Assembly (NCBI RefSeq): GCF_937960835.1
Contig: NZ_CALGPC010000011.1
Location: forward strand, 142,966-206,965
Direction: 5' to 3'
Length of the DNA stretch: 64,000 bases
DNA from: an uncultured Ferrovibrio sp.
Lineage (GTDB): Bacteria; Pseudomonadota; Alphaproteobacteria; Ferrovibrionales; Ferrovibrionaceae
Under the pieces are notes generated by a model. It was not told the origin of the DNA, ran no database searches, and saw nothing but the letters and a program-made list of their open reading frames with translations. Position numbers and translations under genes: made by a program. Positions 24,554 through 33,150 of the stretch are shown piece after piece (the stretch's first letter is position 1; every line of letters begins with the position of its first letter).

Positions 24554-25285
24554 TCAGCCGTGCAGATGGAGCGCCGCGCCATGCCGGCGCAGCCAGGTTC
24601 GCGCCGTGCGCAGTTCGTTTTCGCTGCCGAGCAGTTGGGCACAAAGCCGCCAGAAGGCCGGGCTGTGGTCCATATGCTTCAGATGCGCCACCTCATGCGC
24701 CACGAGATAGCGGGTCACTACCGGCGGAGCGAGCAGCAGGCGCCAGGAGAATGACAGATGACCATGGGCAGAGCAGCTGCCCCAGCGGCTTTGCGTATCG
24801 CGCACGGTGATACGACTGATCTTGACGCCGAGCTCAGCCGCCATCTGCCGTGCCGCGGCGCCGAACTCATCCCGCGCACGCCGCTTCAGCCAGTCGCGCA
24901 GACGTCGCGGCAGATGCTCGGCCTGCCCGCTGACATGGATTTCCTTGCCCTCGACCCAGACACCGCCGCGCGCATCCGGGCGATGACGAATGATATGCGG
25001 CGCACCATTCAGCGGCAGAATCGCCCCGTCATGCCAGAGCTGGACTTGAGGCCGTTCATCCTGCCGCGCAAGAATCCACTCGGCCTGTTCGGCGACGAAT
25101 CGCTGCCCTGAACGCAGGCTGGCCCGAGTCGGCAGCACCAGGATCACCGCCCCATCTCTCGGCATCACCCGCAGCAGCATCCGCCGCGCGCGCGAATTGC
25201 GGCGGATTTCAAACGGAAAACTGCGCTCGCCGACCACCAGCCGGTCGTGACTAATTACAAGAGGCGCCGAAGAAGGCTTGGTCAA
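24554..25285 (-). CDS. YgjP-type (DUF45) metallopeptidase-like protein
   Basis: A 243-aa protein with the YgjP/WLM-like zinc site: H197-E198-x-x-H201 in VAHEVAHLKHMDHSPAFW with His at 207 as likely further ligand. RDTQSRWGSCSAHGHLSFSWRLLLAPP upstream of it is the conserved DUF45 block. It is cytoplasmic by sequence. It shares a divergent promoter region with ugpB and is followed at 4 bp by the efflux gene. The physiological substrate of the family is not established. Confidence 0.9.
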   Translation of the reverse strand: MTKPSSAPLVISHDRLVVGERSFPFEIRRNSRARRMLLRVMPRDGAVILVLPTRASLRSGQRFVAEQAEWILARQDERPQVQLWHDGAILPLNGAPHIIRHRPDARGGVWVEGKEIHVSGQAEHLPRRLRDWLKRRARDEFGAAARQMAAELGVKISRITVRDTQSRWGSCSAHGHLSFSWRLLLAPPVVTRYLVAHEVAHLKHMDHSPAFWRLCAQLLGSENELRTARTWLRRHGAALHLHG

Positions 25286-25295
25286 GGCTGGGTTC

Positions 25296-25313
25296 CTGTC
25301 ATATAAGTGTCAT
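25296..25313 (+). promoter_or_regulatory. Pho box upstream of ugpB
   Basis: CTGTCAT-ATAA-GTGTCAT is two 7-bp direct repeats separated by a 4-bp A/T spacer, an almost exact PhoB-binding consensus. It continues with a third ATAA and a weaker GTGACCC half-site to 25324. It lies about 95 bp before the ugpB ATG, implying induction by phosphate starvation. Confidence 0.88.
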
Positions 25314-25405
25314 ATAAGTGACCCACGACTGTCGTCGAACCAACCATAAAAAAGGGCCCGCCTCTCTCGACTCTGGGACGATTCATTAGCATCGGAGACA
25401 ACAGA

Positions 25406-26746
25406 ATGAAATCTGCAGGGAAACTCGCGCGCGCAGCCGTGACGCTGCTCGCTGGCACGGCGATCTTGGCAGGCGCCGGCCAGGCGCTTGCGCAGGATAA
25501 CCGCATTGAAATTCATTGGTGGCATGCGATGGCCGGCGCCCGCGGCGAGCTGCTGAACCAGCTCGTCGAAGGCTTCAACAAGGGCCAGGACAAGTACAAG
25601 GTCATTGCCACGAACAAGGGCAACTATCCGGAAGCCATGACGGCCGCCATGGCCGCGTTCCGCGCCGGCAAGGCTCCGCATATCCTGCAAGTCTTCGAAG
25701 TCGGCACCGGCACGATGATGGCCTCCCGCGCCGCCATCAAGCCCGTCTACCAGCTGATGCAGGAGAACGGCTACAAGTTCGATCCGAGCACCTACATCAC
25801 TTCGGTGACCGGCTATTACAGCACCTCGGACGGCAAGATGCTGTCCTATCCGTTCAACTCCTCCACGCCGATCATGTATTACAACAAGGACGCCTTCGCG
25901 AAGGCGGGCCTTGATCCGGAGAAACCGCCGAGAACCTGGCAGGAATTCGAACCGGCGCTGAAGAAGCTGAAGGAGTCGGGCAGCACCTGCCCGTTCATCA
26001 CCAGCTGGCAGACCTGGGTGCACCTCGAGAACTTCTCGGCCCTGCACAACGTGCCCTTCGCCACCAAGGCGAACGGCCTGGACGGCCTGGACACCGAGCT
26101 GAAGTTCAACAGCCCGCTGCATGTCCGCCACATCACCACTCTCGCCAACTGGATGAAGGAAGGCCTGATGGTGTATGGCGGCCGCAAGAACGAGCCGAAC
26201 GGCAAGTTCGCCTCGGGCGAATGCGCCATCCTGATGGAAAGCTCTGCCGGTTATGCCTCCTTCACCAAGGCGCCGTTCAAGTGGGGCATGGCGATGCTGC
26301 CGTATTATTCGGACGTTCAGGGCGCGCCGCAGAACTCCATCATCGGCGGCGCTTCGCTGTGGGTGATGGCGCGCCACACGCCTGAAGAATACAAGGGCGT
26401 TGCCCAGTTCTTCGACTACCTGGCTGCGACCGAGAACCAAGTGTTCTGGCACACCAAGAGCGGGTATCTGCCGATCACCCCGATGGCCTATGAAACCACC
26501 AAGTCGTCCGGTTTCTATGCGGCCAATCCGGGTACCGACGTATCGGTACGGCAGATGACGCTGAACCCGCCGACCGAAAACTCCAAGGGCCTGCGCCTTG
26601 GCAATTTCGTCCAGATCCGCGACGTGATGGACGAGGAGCTTGAGGCGGTCTGGAGCGGCAAGAAGCAGCCCAAGGAAGCCCTGGATACCGCGGTCGAGCG
26701 CGGTAACCGCTTGCTCCGCCAGTTCGAACGGGACGTCAAGCGGTAA
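25406..26746 (+). CDS. ugpB: sn-Glycerol-3-phosphate ABC transporter, substrate-binding protein
   Basis: A 446-aa periplasmic protein with signal ending AGQALAQ and mature start DNRIEIHWWHAMAG, a hallmark of UgpB. The solute-binding family 1 fold runs through NKDAFAKAGLDPEKPPRTWQEF and FASGECAILMESSAGYASF. It collects glycerol-3-phosphate or glycerophosphodiesters as phosphate source. First gene of ugpBAEC behind the Pho box, and followed by an intergenic hairpin that should raise its level over the membrane subunits. Confidence 0.96.
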   Translation: MKSAGKLARAAVTLLAGTAILAGAGQALAQDNRIEIHWWHAMAGARGELLNQLVEGFNKGQDKYKVIATNKGNYPEAMTAAMAAFRAGKAPHILQVFEVGTGTMMASRAAIKPVYQLMQENGYKFDPSTYITSVTGYYSTSDGKMLSYPFNSSTPIMYYNKDAFAKAGLDPEKPPRTWQEFEPALKKLKESGSTCPFITSWQTWVHLENFSALHNVPFATKANGLDGLDTELKFNSPLHVRHITTLANWMKEGLMVYGGRKNEPNGKFASGECAILMESSAGYASFTKAPFKWGMAMLPYYSDVQGAPQNSIIGGASLWVMARHTPEEYKGVAQFFDYLAATENQVFWHTKSGYLPITPMAYETTKSSGFYAANPGTDVSVRQMTLNPPTENSKGLRLGNFVQIRDVMDEELEAVWSGKKQPKEALDTAVERGNRLLRQFERDVKR

Positions 26747-26775
26747 GATAGGGAACTAGGTTCCCCCCAAACACA

Positions 26776-26805
26776 GCCCGCGCCTTGACAATGCAAGGCG
26801 CGGGC
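26776..26805 (+). terminator. Intra-operon hairpin between ugpB and ugpA
   Basis: GCCCGCGCCTTG pairs perfectly with CAAGGCGCGGGC (12 bp, 6-nt loop), then ATTTTC. Located 30 bp after ugpB and 18 bp before ugpA, it is a partial terminator or 3' stabiliser that favours excess binding protein. Confidence 0.8.
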
Positions 26806-26822
26806 ATTTTCTATGGCGCCCT

Positions 26823-27704
26823 ATGGAAAAAAGAGTCGTCTTTCACAACAAATACCTGCCCTACCTGCTGGTTGCGCCGCAGATCGCAATTACGGTGATC
26901 TTCTTCTTCTGGCCGGCCAGCCAGGCAATCGTGCAGTCGGTGTTGCGCGAGGACGCTTTTGGCGTCAGCAGCCATTTTGTCGGCCTCGACAACTTTATCG
27001 CGCTTTTCGAAGACGAATATTACCTCAACTCCTTCAAGGTCACCGCGTTGTTCAGCACGCTGGTGACGGTCATCGGCCTTTCGCTGTCGCTGCTGCTTGC
27101 TGTTACCGCCGATCGCATCATCCGCGCGGCGACGCTGTATAAGACCTTCCTGATCTGGCCCTATGCCGTAGCACCCGCCGTCGCAGGTGCGCTCTGGGGC
27201 TTCGTCTTCCTGCCGGGTCCCGGCATCGTCGCCTACCTGCTGCAGCAGATGGGCGTGGACTGGAACTTCCATCTCAACGGCGCGCAGGCGATGTTCGTCG
27301 TCGTCGTCGCGGCGACCTGGAAGCAGATTTCCTACAACTTCCTGTTCTTCCTCGCCGGCCTGCAGTCGATCCCGAAATCCCTGATCGAGGCTGCCGCCAT
27401 CGACGGCGCCGGACCGGTGCGGCGCTTCTGGACCATCGTCCTGCCGCTGCTGTCCCCGACCCTGTTCTTCCTCATCGTGGTGAATGTGGTCTACGCCTTC
27501 TTCGAGACCTTTGGCGTGATCCATTCGCTGACCCGCGGCGGTCCGGCCAAGGCCACCGAAATCCTGGTCTATAAGGTCTGGTACGACGGCTTCGAGGCGC
27601 AGGATCTGGGCGGTTCTTCGGCACAGTCTGTGATCCTCATGGCCATCGTCATCGGCCTGACGGTGATCCAGTTCCGTTACATCGAGCGTAAGGTCCACTA
27701 CTGA
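26823..27704 (+). CDS. ugpA: sn-Glycerol-3-phosphate ABC transporter permease UgpA
   Basis: A 293-aa permease with six helices. The EAA coupling loop is EAAAIDGAGPVRRFWTIVLPLLSPTLFF. It starts KRVVFHNKYLPYLLVAPQIAITVIFFFWPA, typical of UgpA. Its stop TGA and the ugpE ATG overlap by one base (TGATG). It forms the transmembrane channel with UgpE. Confidence 0.95.
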   Translation: MEKRVVFHNKYLPYLLVAPQIAITVIFFFWPASQAIVQSVLREDAFGVSSHFVGLDNFIALFEDEYYLNSFKVTALFSTLVTVIGLSLSLLLAVTADRIIRAATLYKTFLIWPYAVAPAVAGALWGFVFLPGPGIVAYLLQQMGVDWNFHLNGAQAMFVVVVAATWKQISYNFLFFLAGLQSIPKSLIEAAAIDGAGPVRRFWTIVLPLLSPTLFFLIVVNVVYAFFETFGVIHSLTRGGPAKATEILVYKVWYDGFEAQDLGGSSAQSVILMAIVIGLTVIQFRYIERKVHY

Positions 27705-28561
27705 TGATCGAGCGTCGACCTATCGCCGATTTTGTCGGCCACCTGATCCTGATCGTGACGGTTCTGATCGTCGCCTTCCCGATTTATCTGGCCGTCATCG
27801 CCGCCTCGCACGACCTGGCCGGCATCTCCCAGGTGCCGATGCCGCTGCTGCCGGGCAGCGAGTTCTTCACCAACATGGCGAATGCGCTGCTGGAAGGCCC
27901 GAAGATCGTGGGCGTCGGCCGCGGCACCTCGGCACTGCTGCTGATGTCGAACAGCCTGATCATGGCGATCTCCATCGCGGTCGGAAAGATCATCATTTCC
28001 CTTCTGTCCGCCTTTGCCATCGTCTACTTCCGCTTCCCGCTCAGGACCTTCTTCTTCTGGATGATCTTCATCACCCTGATGTTGCCGGTGGAAGTACGCA
28101 TCATCCCCACCTTCAAGGTGGTCGCCGATCTGGGCCTGCTCGACACCTATACGGGCCTGGTGCTGCCCTTGATCGCCTCGGCAACCGCCACTTTCCTGTT
28201 CCGGCAGTTCTTCATGACCGTGCCGGATGAACTGGTCGAAGCCGCTCGCATCGACGGTGCTGGTCCCATGCGCTTCTTCTGGGATGTCCTTGTGCCGCTG
28301 AGCCGCACCAGCATTGCTGCGATGTTCGTGATCCAGTTCATCTATGGCTGGAATCAGTATCTCTGGCCGCTGCTGATTGCGGCCGCGCCGGAATACCAGA
28401 CCATCGTCCTCGCAATCGGCCGCCTGATGCGGGCGCCGGACGCCTATGAGGAATGGCCGCTGATCATGGCGATGGCAGTGCTTGCCCTGCTGCCGCCGGT
28501 CGTTGTGGTCGTACTGATGCAGCGCTGGTTTGTTAAAGGTCTTGTCGAAACGGAAAAGTGA
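27704..28561 (+). CDS. ugpE: sn-Glycerol-3-phosphate ABC transporter permease UgpE
   Basis: A 285-aa permease, partner of UgpA. MIERRPIADFVGHLILIVTVLIVAFPIYLAVIAAS opens the protein, and the EAA loop is EAARIDGAGPMRFFWDVLVPLSRTSIAAMF. IYGWNQYLWPLLIA is a strongly conserved UgpE motif. It is one base overlapped with ugpA and 9 bp upstream of ugpC, so translation is coupled along the operon. Confidence 0.95.
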   Translation: MIERRPIADFVGHLILIVTVLIVAFPIYLAVIAASHDLAGISQVPMPLLPGSEFFTNMANALLEGPKIVGVGRGTSALLLMSNSLIMAISIAVGKIIISLLSAFAIVYFRFPLRTFFFWMIFITLMLPVEVRIIPTFKVVADLGLLDTYTGLVLPLIASATATFLFRQFFMTVPDELVEAARIDGAGPMRFFWDVLVPLSRTSIAAMFVIQFIYGWNQYLWPLLIAAAPEYQTIVLAIGRLMRAPDAYEEWPLIMAMAVLALLPPVVVVVLMQRWFVKGLVETEK

Positions 28562-28570
28562 GCGCCCGAT

Positions 28571-29650
28571 ATGGCGAAGGTGACGCTGAAAGGCGTGAAG
28601 AAAAGCTATGGCCAGGTGAAGGCCATTCATGGCGTGGATATGGAAATCCAGGATGGCGAGTTCATCGTCATCGTCGGCCCTTCTGGCTGCGGCAAGTCCA
28701 CGCTGCTGCGCATGATTGCCGGCCTGGAGGCCATCACCGAAGGCACGATTTCCATCGGTGACCGCGTGGTCAACGATATCGAGCCGCGCGATCGCGACAT
28801 CGCGATGGTGTTCCAGAATTACGCGCTCTATCCGCATATGAGCGTCTACGAGAACATGTCCTACGGTCTGCGCATCCGTGGCATGAGCAAGTCGGATATC
28901 GAGAAGCGCGTGCAGCGCGCCGCCGAGATCCTGCAGCTGCAGCCCTATCTGCAGCGCAAGCCCCGCGAATTGTCCGGCGGCCAGCGCCAGCGCGTGGCCA
29001 TGGGCCGCGCCATCGTGCGCGAACCCAGCGTCTTCCTGTTCGACGAGCCGCTCAGCAACCTGGACGCCAAGCTGCGCGTGCAGATGCGCCTTGAGATCAA
29101 GCGGCTGCATCAGCAGCTCGGCGTGACCTCGATCTATGTGACCCACGATCAGGTCGAGGCGATGACCCTGGCTGACCGTCTGGTCGTGATGAATCTGGGC
29201 CGCGCTGATCAGATCGGTGCGCCGCATGAGGTCTATGCCCGCCCGGCCACGACTTATGTCGGCGGCTTCATCGGCTCGCCGGCGATGAACTTCCTGTCCT
29301 GCCGTGTCGAGAATGGCAGCGGCGGCCCGCGGGCCGTCCTCTCCGATGGCACTGCGCTGGCCTTGCCGACGGCCTGGTCGGTTCCGCCGGGTGAGTACAC
29401 CCTCGGCATTCGCCCCGAGCATCTGCGCACCGCCCGCCCGGGCGAAACGCCGCATCTCATGCTCGAAGTCGATGTTGCCGAAGAGCTGGGCGCCGACACC
29501 CTGCTGCACGGCAAGATCGCTGGCGAGGAACTGGTCGCCCGTGTCCCGAGCTATGCCGGCTATCACGATCATTCCAAGCCCGGCCTGATCACGGACATCA
29601 CCCTGGCGCATCTCTTCGACAAGGAAAGCGGCCTGCGCATCGCCGTCTAG
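28571..29650 (+). CDS. ugpC: sn-Glycerol-3-phosphate ABC transporter ATP-binding protein
   Basis: A 359-aa MalK-type ATPase. Walker A GPSGCGKST (residues 36-44), signature LSGGQRQRVAMGRAIV, Walker B VFLFDEPLSNLD, and switch His in YVTHDQVEAMTLADR. The C-terminal ~120 residues are the TOBE/regulatory domain (YTLGIRPEHLRTARPG), where UgpC-type proteins can bind partner regulators. It ends the operon; no ugpQ phosphodiesterase follows. Distinguished from other MalK homologues by the operon. Confidence 0.95.
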   Translation: MAKVTLKGVKKSYGQVKAIHGVDMEIQDGEFIVIVGPSGCGKSTLLRMIAGLEAITEGTISIGDRVVNDIEPRDRDIAMVFQNYALYPHMSVYENMSYGLRIRGMSKSDIEKRVQRAAEILQLQPYLQRKPRELSGGQRQRVAMGRAIVREPSVFLFDEPLSNLDAKLRVQMRLEIKRLHQQLGVTSIYVTHDQVEAMTLADRLVVMNLGRADQIGAPHEVYARPATTYVGGFIGSPAMNFLSCRVENGSGGPRAVLSDGTALALPTAWSVPPGEYTLGIRPEHLRTARPGETPHLMLEVDVAEELGADTLLHGKIAGEELVARVPSYAGYHDHSKPGLITDITLAHLFDKESGLRIAV

Positions 29651-29670
29651 CGGTAGCGGCCGCTGACAGG

Positions 29671-29743
29671 TCCAATCGCCTTCGGCATAATCGCGCCATG
29701 GACCGATCCCTGGTCCGGCGACTGAGCATTCGAGGCGATTGGA
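29671..29743 (+). repeat. Distant 11-bp inverted repeat over the epimerase ribosome site
   Basis: TCCAATCGCCT (29671-29681) is perfectly complementary to AGGCGATTGGA (29733-29743). Between them GGACC-gatccct-GGTCC forms a second small hairpin. The right arm reaches the GGAAG Shine-Dalgarno that serves ATG 29748, so folding could hide it. Confidence 0.55.
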
Positions 29744-29747
29744 AGCG

Positions 29748-30725
29748 ATGGCATGGCGCGACAGGCCGGTGGTCGTCACCGGGGGAATGGGCTTCATCGG
29801 CTCGAATCTGGTCTTGCATCTGACAAGGCTCGGTGCCGCGGTGACCGTTGTCGACCGCATGCTGGCGCAGTACGGCGCCAACCCTTTCAATCTCTCGAAC
29901 GCGCCGAAAAATCTGACCCTGATTGAAGCTGATATTGGCGCCGAAGCCGCAATCGAAGCAGCCGTCCGCGACGCGGCCGTAATCTTCAATCTCGCCGGTC
30001 AGACCTCGCATATGGATTCGATGCAGCAGCCGCTGGAAGATCTGCGGCTCAATCAGGAAGCCAACCTGCGTTTCCTCGAACTCATTCGACGCGTCAATCC
30101 GCAGGCGCGGCTGGTCTTTAGCTCGACCCGGCAATTCTACGGCCTGCCACAATATCTGCCGGTTGACGAAAAACATCCCATCGCGCCGCCTGATATCAAC
30201 GGCGTCCATAAATTCGCCGCGGAGACCTATCATCTGCTGTATGCGCGTATTTATGGATTACGTGCGACGGCCCTTCGTCTGACGAATGTCTACGGCCCTC
30301 GTATGCGCATTCGTGATGCCAAGCAAACCTTCTTGGGCGTGTGGATTCGCCATGTCATCGAAAACAGCCGTTTCGAAGTCTGGGGCGGTACGCAGAAACG
30401 CGACTTCACCTTCGTCGACGATCTTGTCTCGGCTCTCATTGCGGCTGCGGAGCAGGATGCCACCATCGGCCAGGCTTATAATGTTGGCGGCTGTCCGCCG
30501 GTCTCATTGAAGGATCTGGCCGATATGCTGATCCGCGTGGCGGGCCAGGGTCGCTATGATCTGCTGGAATTCCCAGCCGAGCGCAAAAAGATCGACATTG
30601 GCGATTACGTGGCCGATGACCGCGCCTTTCGCGCCGCTACAGGATGGCAACCTAAAACCTCACTGGAAGATGGGCTAGCGGCAACGGTCGCCTACTATCG
30701 CCAGCATGCCAGTCATTACCTCTGA
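29748..30725 (+). CDS. NAD-dependent epimerase/dehydratase-like (extended SDR)
   Basis: A 325-aa nucleotide-sugar SDR. The Rossmann motif is TGGMGFIGSN (residues 11-20), and the acidic adenosine anchor VVDRM follows. The fold is intact to the end (YNVGGCPPVSLKDLADMLIRV). The catalytic YxxxK site reads N151-G-V-H-K155, so the usual Tyr is Asn: it may act by another residue or bind without classical chemistry. SSTRQFYG supplies a nearby Ser/Thr pair. ATG 29748 is chosen over TTG 29739. It is 9 bp upstream of a sugar aminotransferase, so it likely makes or modifies an NDP-sugar for the glycan cassette. Confidence 0.85.
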   Translation: MAWRDRPVVVTGGMGFIGSNLVLHLTRLGAAVTVVDRMLAQYGANPFNLSNAPKNLTLIEADIGAEAAIEAAVRDAAVIFNLAGQTSHMDSMQQPLEDLRLNQEANLRFLELIRRVNPQARLVFSSTRQFYGLPQYLPVDEKHPIAPPDINGVHKFAAETYHLLYARIYGLRATALRLTNVYGPRMRIRDAKQTFLGVWIRHVIENSRFEVWGGTQKRDFTFVDDLVSALIAAAEQDATIGQAYNVGGCPPVSLKDLADMLIRVAGQGRYDLLEFPAERKKIDIGDYVADDRAFRAATGWQPKTSLEDGLAATVAYYRQHASHYL

Positions 30726-30734
30726 GCGACGATC

Positions 30735-31862
30735 ATGATCCCGCAGACCAATCCCAAGGCCGCCTATCTGGCGCAAAAGGCCGAGATCGATGCGGCGATC
30801 CAGCGCGTGCTCGATAGCGGCTGGTATATCCAGGGCGAAGAGGTGGCCGCGTTCGAACGTGAATTTGCCGCCTATACCGGCTCTGCTCATGCTGTCGCAG
30901 TCGCCAGCGGAACGGACGCCTTGATCGTCGCCCTGCGCGGGCTGGGTATCGGGCCGGGCGATGCGGTGATCACGGTATCCCATACGGCGGTCGCCACCGT
31001 CGCCGCCATCGAACTGACCGGCGCCATGCCTGTCCTTATCGATGTGGACGAATACTGGACCATGGATCCGGAGGCCCTGCACAGTCTGTTGCATCAATGG
31101 CCGGTGAACGCACCGAAAGCCAAGGCGATCGTTCCCGTGCATCTCTATGGGCAACCCGCGGCGATGACGACCATCCAGGAGATCGCCGAGCGGCATGGCC
31201 TGGTCATGCTGGAGGACAATTCCCAAGCTCATGGCGCCACGCTGGGGGGGCGCATGGTTGGCCGCTGGGGAAAGGCCGCCGCCTACAGCCTCTATCCAAC
31301 CAAGAATCTCGGTGCGGTCGGCGATGGCGGCATCATCACGACAGATGATGCGGCGCTCGCCGGGACGCTGCGGGCGCTGCGCGAATATGGCTGGCGGGAA
31401 CGCTACATCAGCGCCATTGCCGGCATGAACAGCCGTCTCGATCCGCTGCAGGCGGCGATCCTGCGCGTCAAGCTGACCCGCCTGCCGGAAGATATCGCCC
31501 GTCGGCGCGCCATCGCGGAGCGTTATATGCAGGGCCTGGGTGGCCTGGTCGGCCTGGGCCTGCCGCAGACGCGGCCGGGCGCGATGCCGGTTTACCATCA
31601 ATACGTTATCGATGCCGGCGAACACCGCGACGAAATCCAGGCCCGCTTGAAGGAACGCGGTATTGGCACGCTTGTGCATTACCCGATGCCGGTGCATCTG
31701 CAGCCAGCCTATAAGGGCCGGATCGCGTTAGGTCCCGGCGGCCTGCCGCGCAGCGAACGGGCGGCCAAGAGCGTGTTGAGCCTGCCGATGTATCCGCAGC
31801 TGCAAGACGCCGAGGTGGAAGCGGTGATCGTCGCCCTCAGAAATATCTGGAGCGAGATTTAA
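30735..31862 (+). CDS. DegT/DnrJ/EryC1/StrS-family sugar aminotransferase
   Basis: A 375-aa PLP enzyme that aminates a keto-sugar nucleotide. The PLP lysine is in YSLYPTKNLGAVGDGG; the cofactor-stacking block EDNSQAHGAT and the N-terminal substrate loop LDSGWYIQGEEVAAFEREFAAYTG are all present and typical. It is co-directional with the epimerase-like gene and ends 3 bp inside the stop region of the convergent SMR gene. ArnB, PseC and similar enzymes belong here; the exact sugar is not determinable. Confidence 0.92.
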   Translation: MIPQTNPKAAYLAQKAEIDAAIQRVLDSGWYIQGEEVAAFEREFAAYTGSAHAVAVASGTDALIVALRGLGIGPGDAVITVSHTAVATVAAIELTGAMPVLIDVDEYWTMDPEALHSLLHQWPVNAPKAKAIVPVHLYGQPAAMTTIQEIAERHGLVMLEDNSQAHGATLGGRMVGRWGKAAAYSLYPTKNLGAVGDGGIITTDDAALAGTLRALREYGWRERYISAIAGMNSRLDPLQAAILRVKLTRLPEDIARRRAIAERYMQGLGGLVGLGLPQTRPGAMPVYHQYVIDAGEHRDEIQARLKERGIGTLVHYPMPVHLQPAYKGRIALGPGGLPRSERAAKSVLSLPMYPQLQDAEVEAVIVALRNIWSEI

Positions 31863-32194
31863 GCCGACCGCGTGATCAGGAAGACGCCGATACAGACCAG
31901 CGCAATGCCGACAAGCTTCGAGGGCGTCAGCGCTTCGCCGTAGAGCCAGAAGCCGAGCAGCGCGACCAGCACGTATGACAACGATACGCTCGGAAAAGCG
32001 ACTGAGACCGGGATCTTGCGCAGTGCCAGCATGTAGAAGACGGCAGCTGCGAAGTAGAGCGCAAGGCCAAAGACCGATTGCGGCGCCAGGAATTGCTGCA
32101 GCAGCGTTTCGCCTCCGGCACCCGACTTCAGCAGCATCTGCCCGGCGACACCCAGCAGGATGCCTGCAGCCAGCGCCAGATAAAACAGCGTCAT
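31859..32194 (-). CDS. ArnE-like SMR/EamA small membrane protein
   Basis: A 111-aa protein with four hydrophobic helices, the size of ArnE. YVLVALLGFWLYGEALTPSKLVGIALVCIGVFLI is the last two helices with the conserved Glu in GEALTP. In the Arn pathway ArnE/ArnF flip undecaprenyl-phosphate-sugar to the periplasm; the neighbouring lipid-carrier glycosyltransferase (4-bp overlap, ATGA) supports a similar flippase role here. Drug export (EmrE-like) is the alternative, less likely in this setting. Confidence 0.82.
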   Translation of the reverse strand: MTLFYLALAAGILLGVAGQMLLKSGAGGETLLQQFLAPQSVFGLALYFAAAVFYMLALRKIPVSVAFPSVSLSYVLVALLGFWLYGEALTPSKLVGIALVCIGVFLITRSA

Positions 32195-33150
32195 GACTGC
32201 CCTCCAGAGATGGCGCGCGGATTGCGCTCGATGTCGCGTACGATGAATTGCGGCTTCTTGTTGATGGTCAGAAACAGCCGGCCGAGATATTCGCCGACCA
32301 GACCGAGCATGATGAGCTGCACACCCGCCAGCAGCAGGATCGCCGCCATGACGGAGGGATAGCCCCTTGGCGTGTTGCCCGATAAAGCCTCGATCAGGAT
32401 GATCACGAAGGCGACCAATCCGAGAGCGGCCATGACGAAGCCGAGCATCGTGCCGACGCGCAGCGGCATCACCGAGAAATTCAGAAACATCGACAGGAAC
32501 AGCCGCACCAGGCGCCGCAGCGTGTAGTTGCTGTGCCCTTTGGCGCGCGGCAGATGTTCGACCTGCAACCGGCCGATCTTCTGCGTCACCTGCATGATCA
32601 GGCCGTCGATATAGGGAAACGGCCCGGTATGCGCGACCACGTTATGCGCCGTGAACGCGCTGATGCAGCGGAAGCTGGACAGATACAGCCCGCGCGGCTT
32701 GTCGAGCAGGAAATCGGCACACCAGTTGGTGAAGCGGCTGCCCAGATTGCGCCAGGCCGCATGCTGCTTCTCGGCGTAATAGGTGTAGACGACGTCGAAG
32801 CCGTTTTCCTTCGTGTACTGCCACAGCCGAAGCACTTCCTCCGGCGGGTTCTGCAAATCGTCGTCCATGGTGATGATGTAGGCGCCGCGCGCCTGCGCCA
32901 GGCCCGCCATCACCGCGTTATGCTCGCCGAAATTCCGCGCCAGGTTCACCACCGTCAGCGCCACCTCATTGCGGCGGCATAAATCGCGGCAGACATCGAG
33001 GGAGTTGTCGGGGCTGCAATCGTTGACCAGCACGATCTCATGCCCGCCGGGAATCTCCAGCCGGCTCAGGGCTTCGACCAGTCTCGGCACACTGTCGGCG
33101 CCGTTATAGACCGGCACGACGATCGAAAGCGCGAAAACAGGTTCGTTCAT
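32191..33150 (-). CDS. Polyprenyl-phosphate glycosyltransferase (GtrB/ArnC/DPM1-like)
   Basis: A 319-aa GT2 enzyme. The N-terminal catalytic domain has VVPVYNGADSVPRL, the metal site MDDDLQNPPEEVLRL and the acceptor region HSNYTLRRLVRLFLSMFLNFS. Two C-terminal helices (about residues 235-300) anchor it in the inner membrane. Such enzymes load a sugar onto undecaprenyl phosphate. It overlaps the SMR gene by 4 bp and the methyltransferase gene by 4 bp, so the three form one operon. The start is MNEPVFALS; the longer open frame belongs to another gene's shadow. Confidence 0.92.
   Translation of the reverse strand: MNEPVFALSIVVPVYNGADSVPRLVEALSRLEIPGGHEIVLVNDCSPDNSLDVCRDLCRRNEVALTVVNLARNFGEHNAVMAGLAQARGAYIITMDDDLQNPPEEVLRLWQYTKENGFDVVYTYYAEKQHAAWRNLGSRFTNWCADFLLDKPRGLYLSSFRCISAFTAHNVVAHTGPFPYIDGLIMQVTQKIGRLQVEHLPRAKGHSNYTLRRLVRLFLSMFLNFSVMPLRVGTMLGFVMAALGLVAFVIILIEALSGNTPRGYPSVMAAILLLAGVQLIMLGLVGEYLGRLFLTINKKPQFIVRDIERNPRAISGGQS

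Noticed and set aside
25297..25319. 11-bp tandem repeat considered as a simple repeat
   Set aside because: Period, sequence and position match a PhoB direct-repeat site, so it is listed as a Pho box.
27698..29989. 763-aa open frame opposite ugpE, ugpC and the epimerase
   Set aside because: Spans several real genes in antisense; composition is that of a shadow frame.
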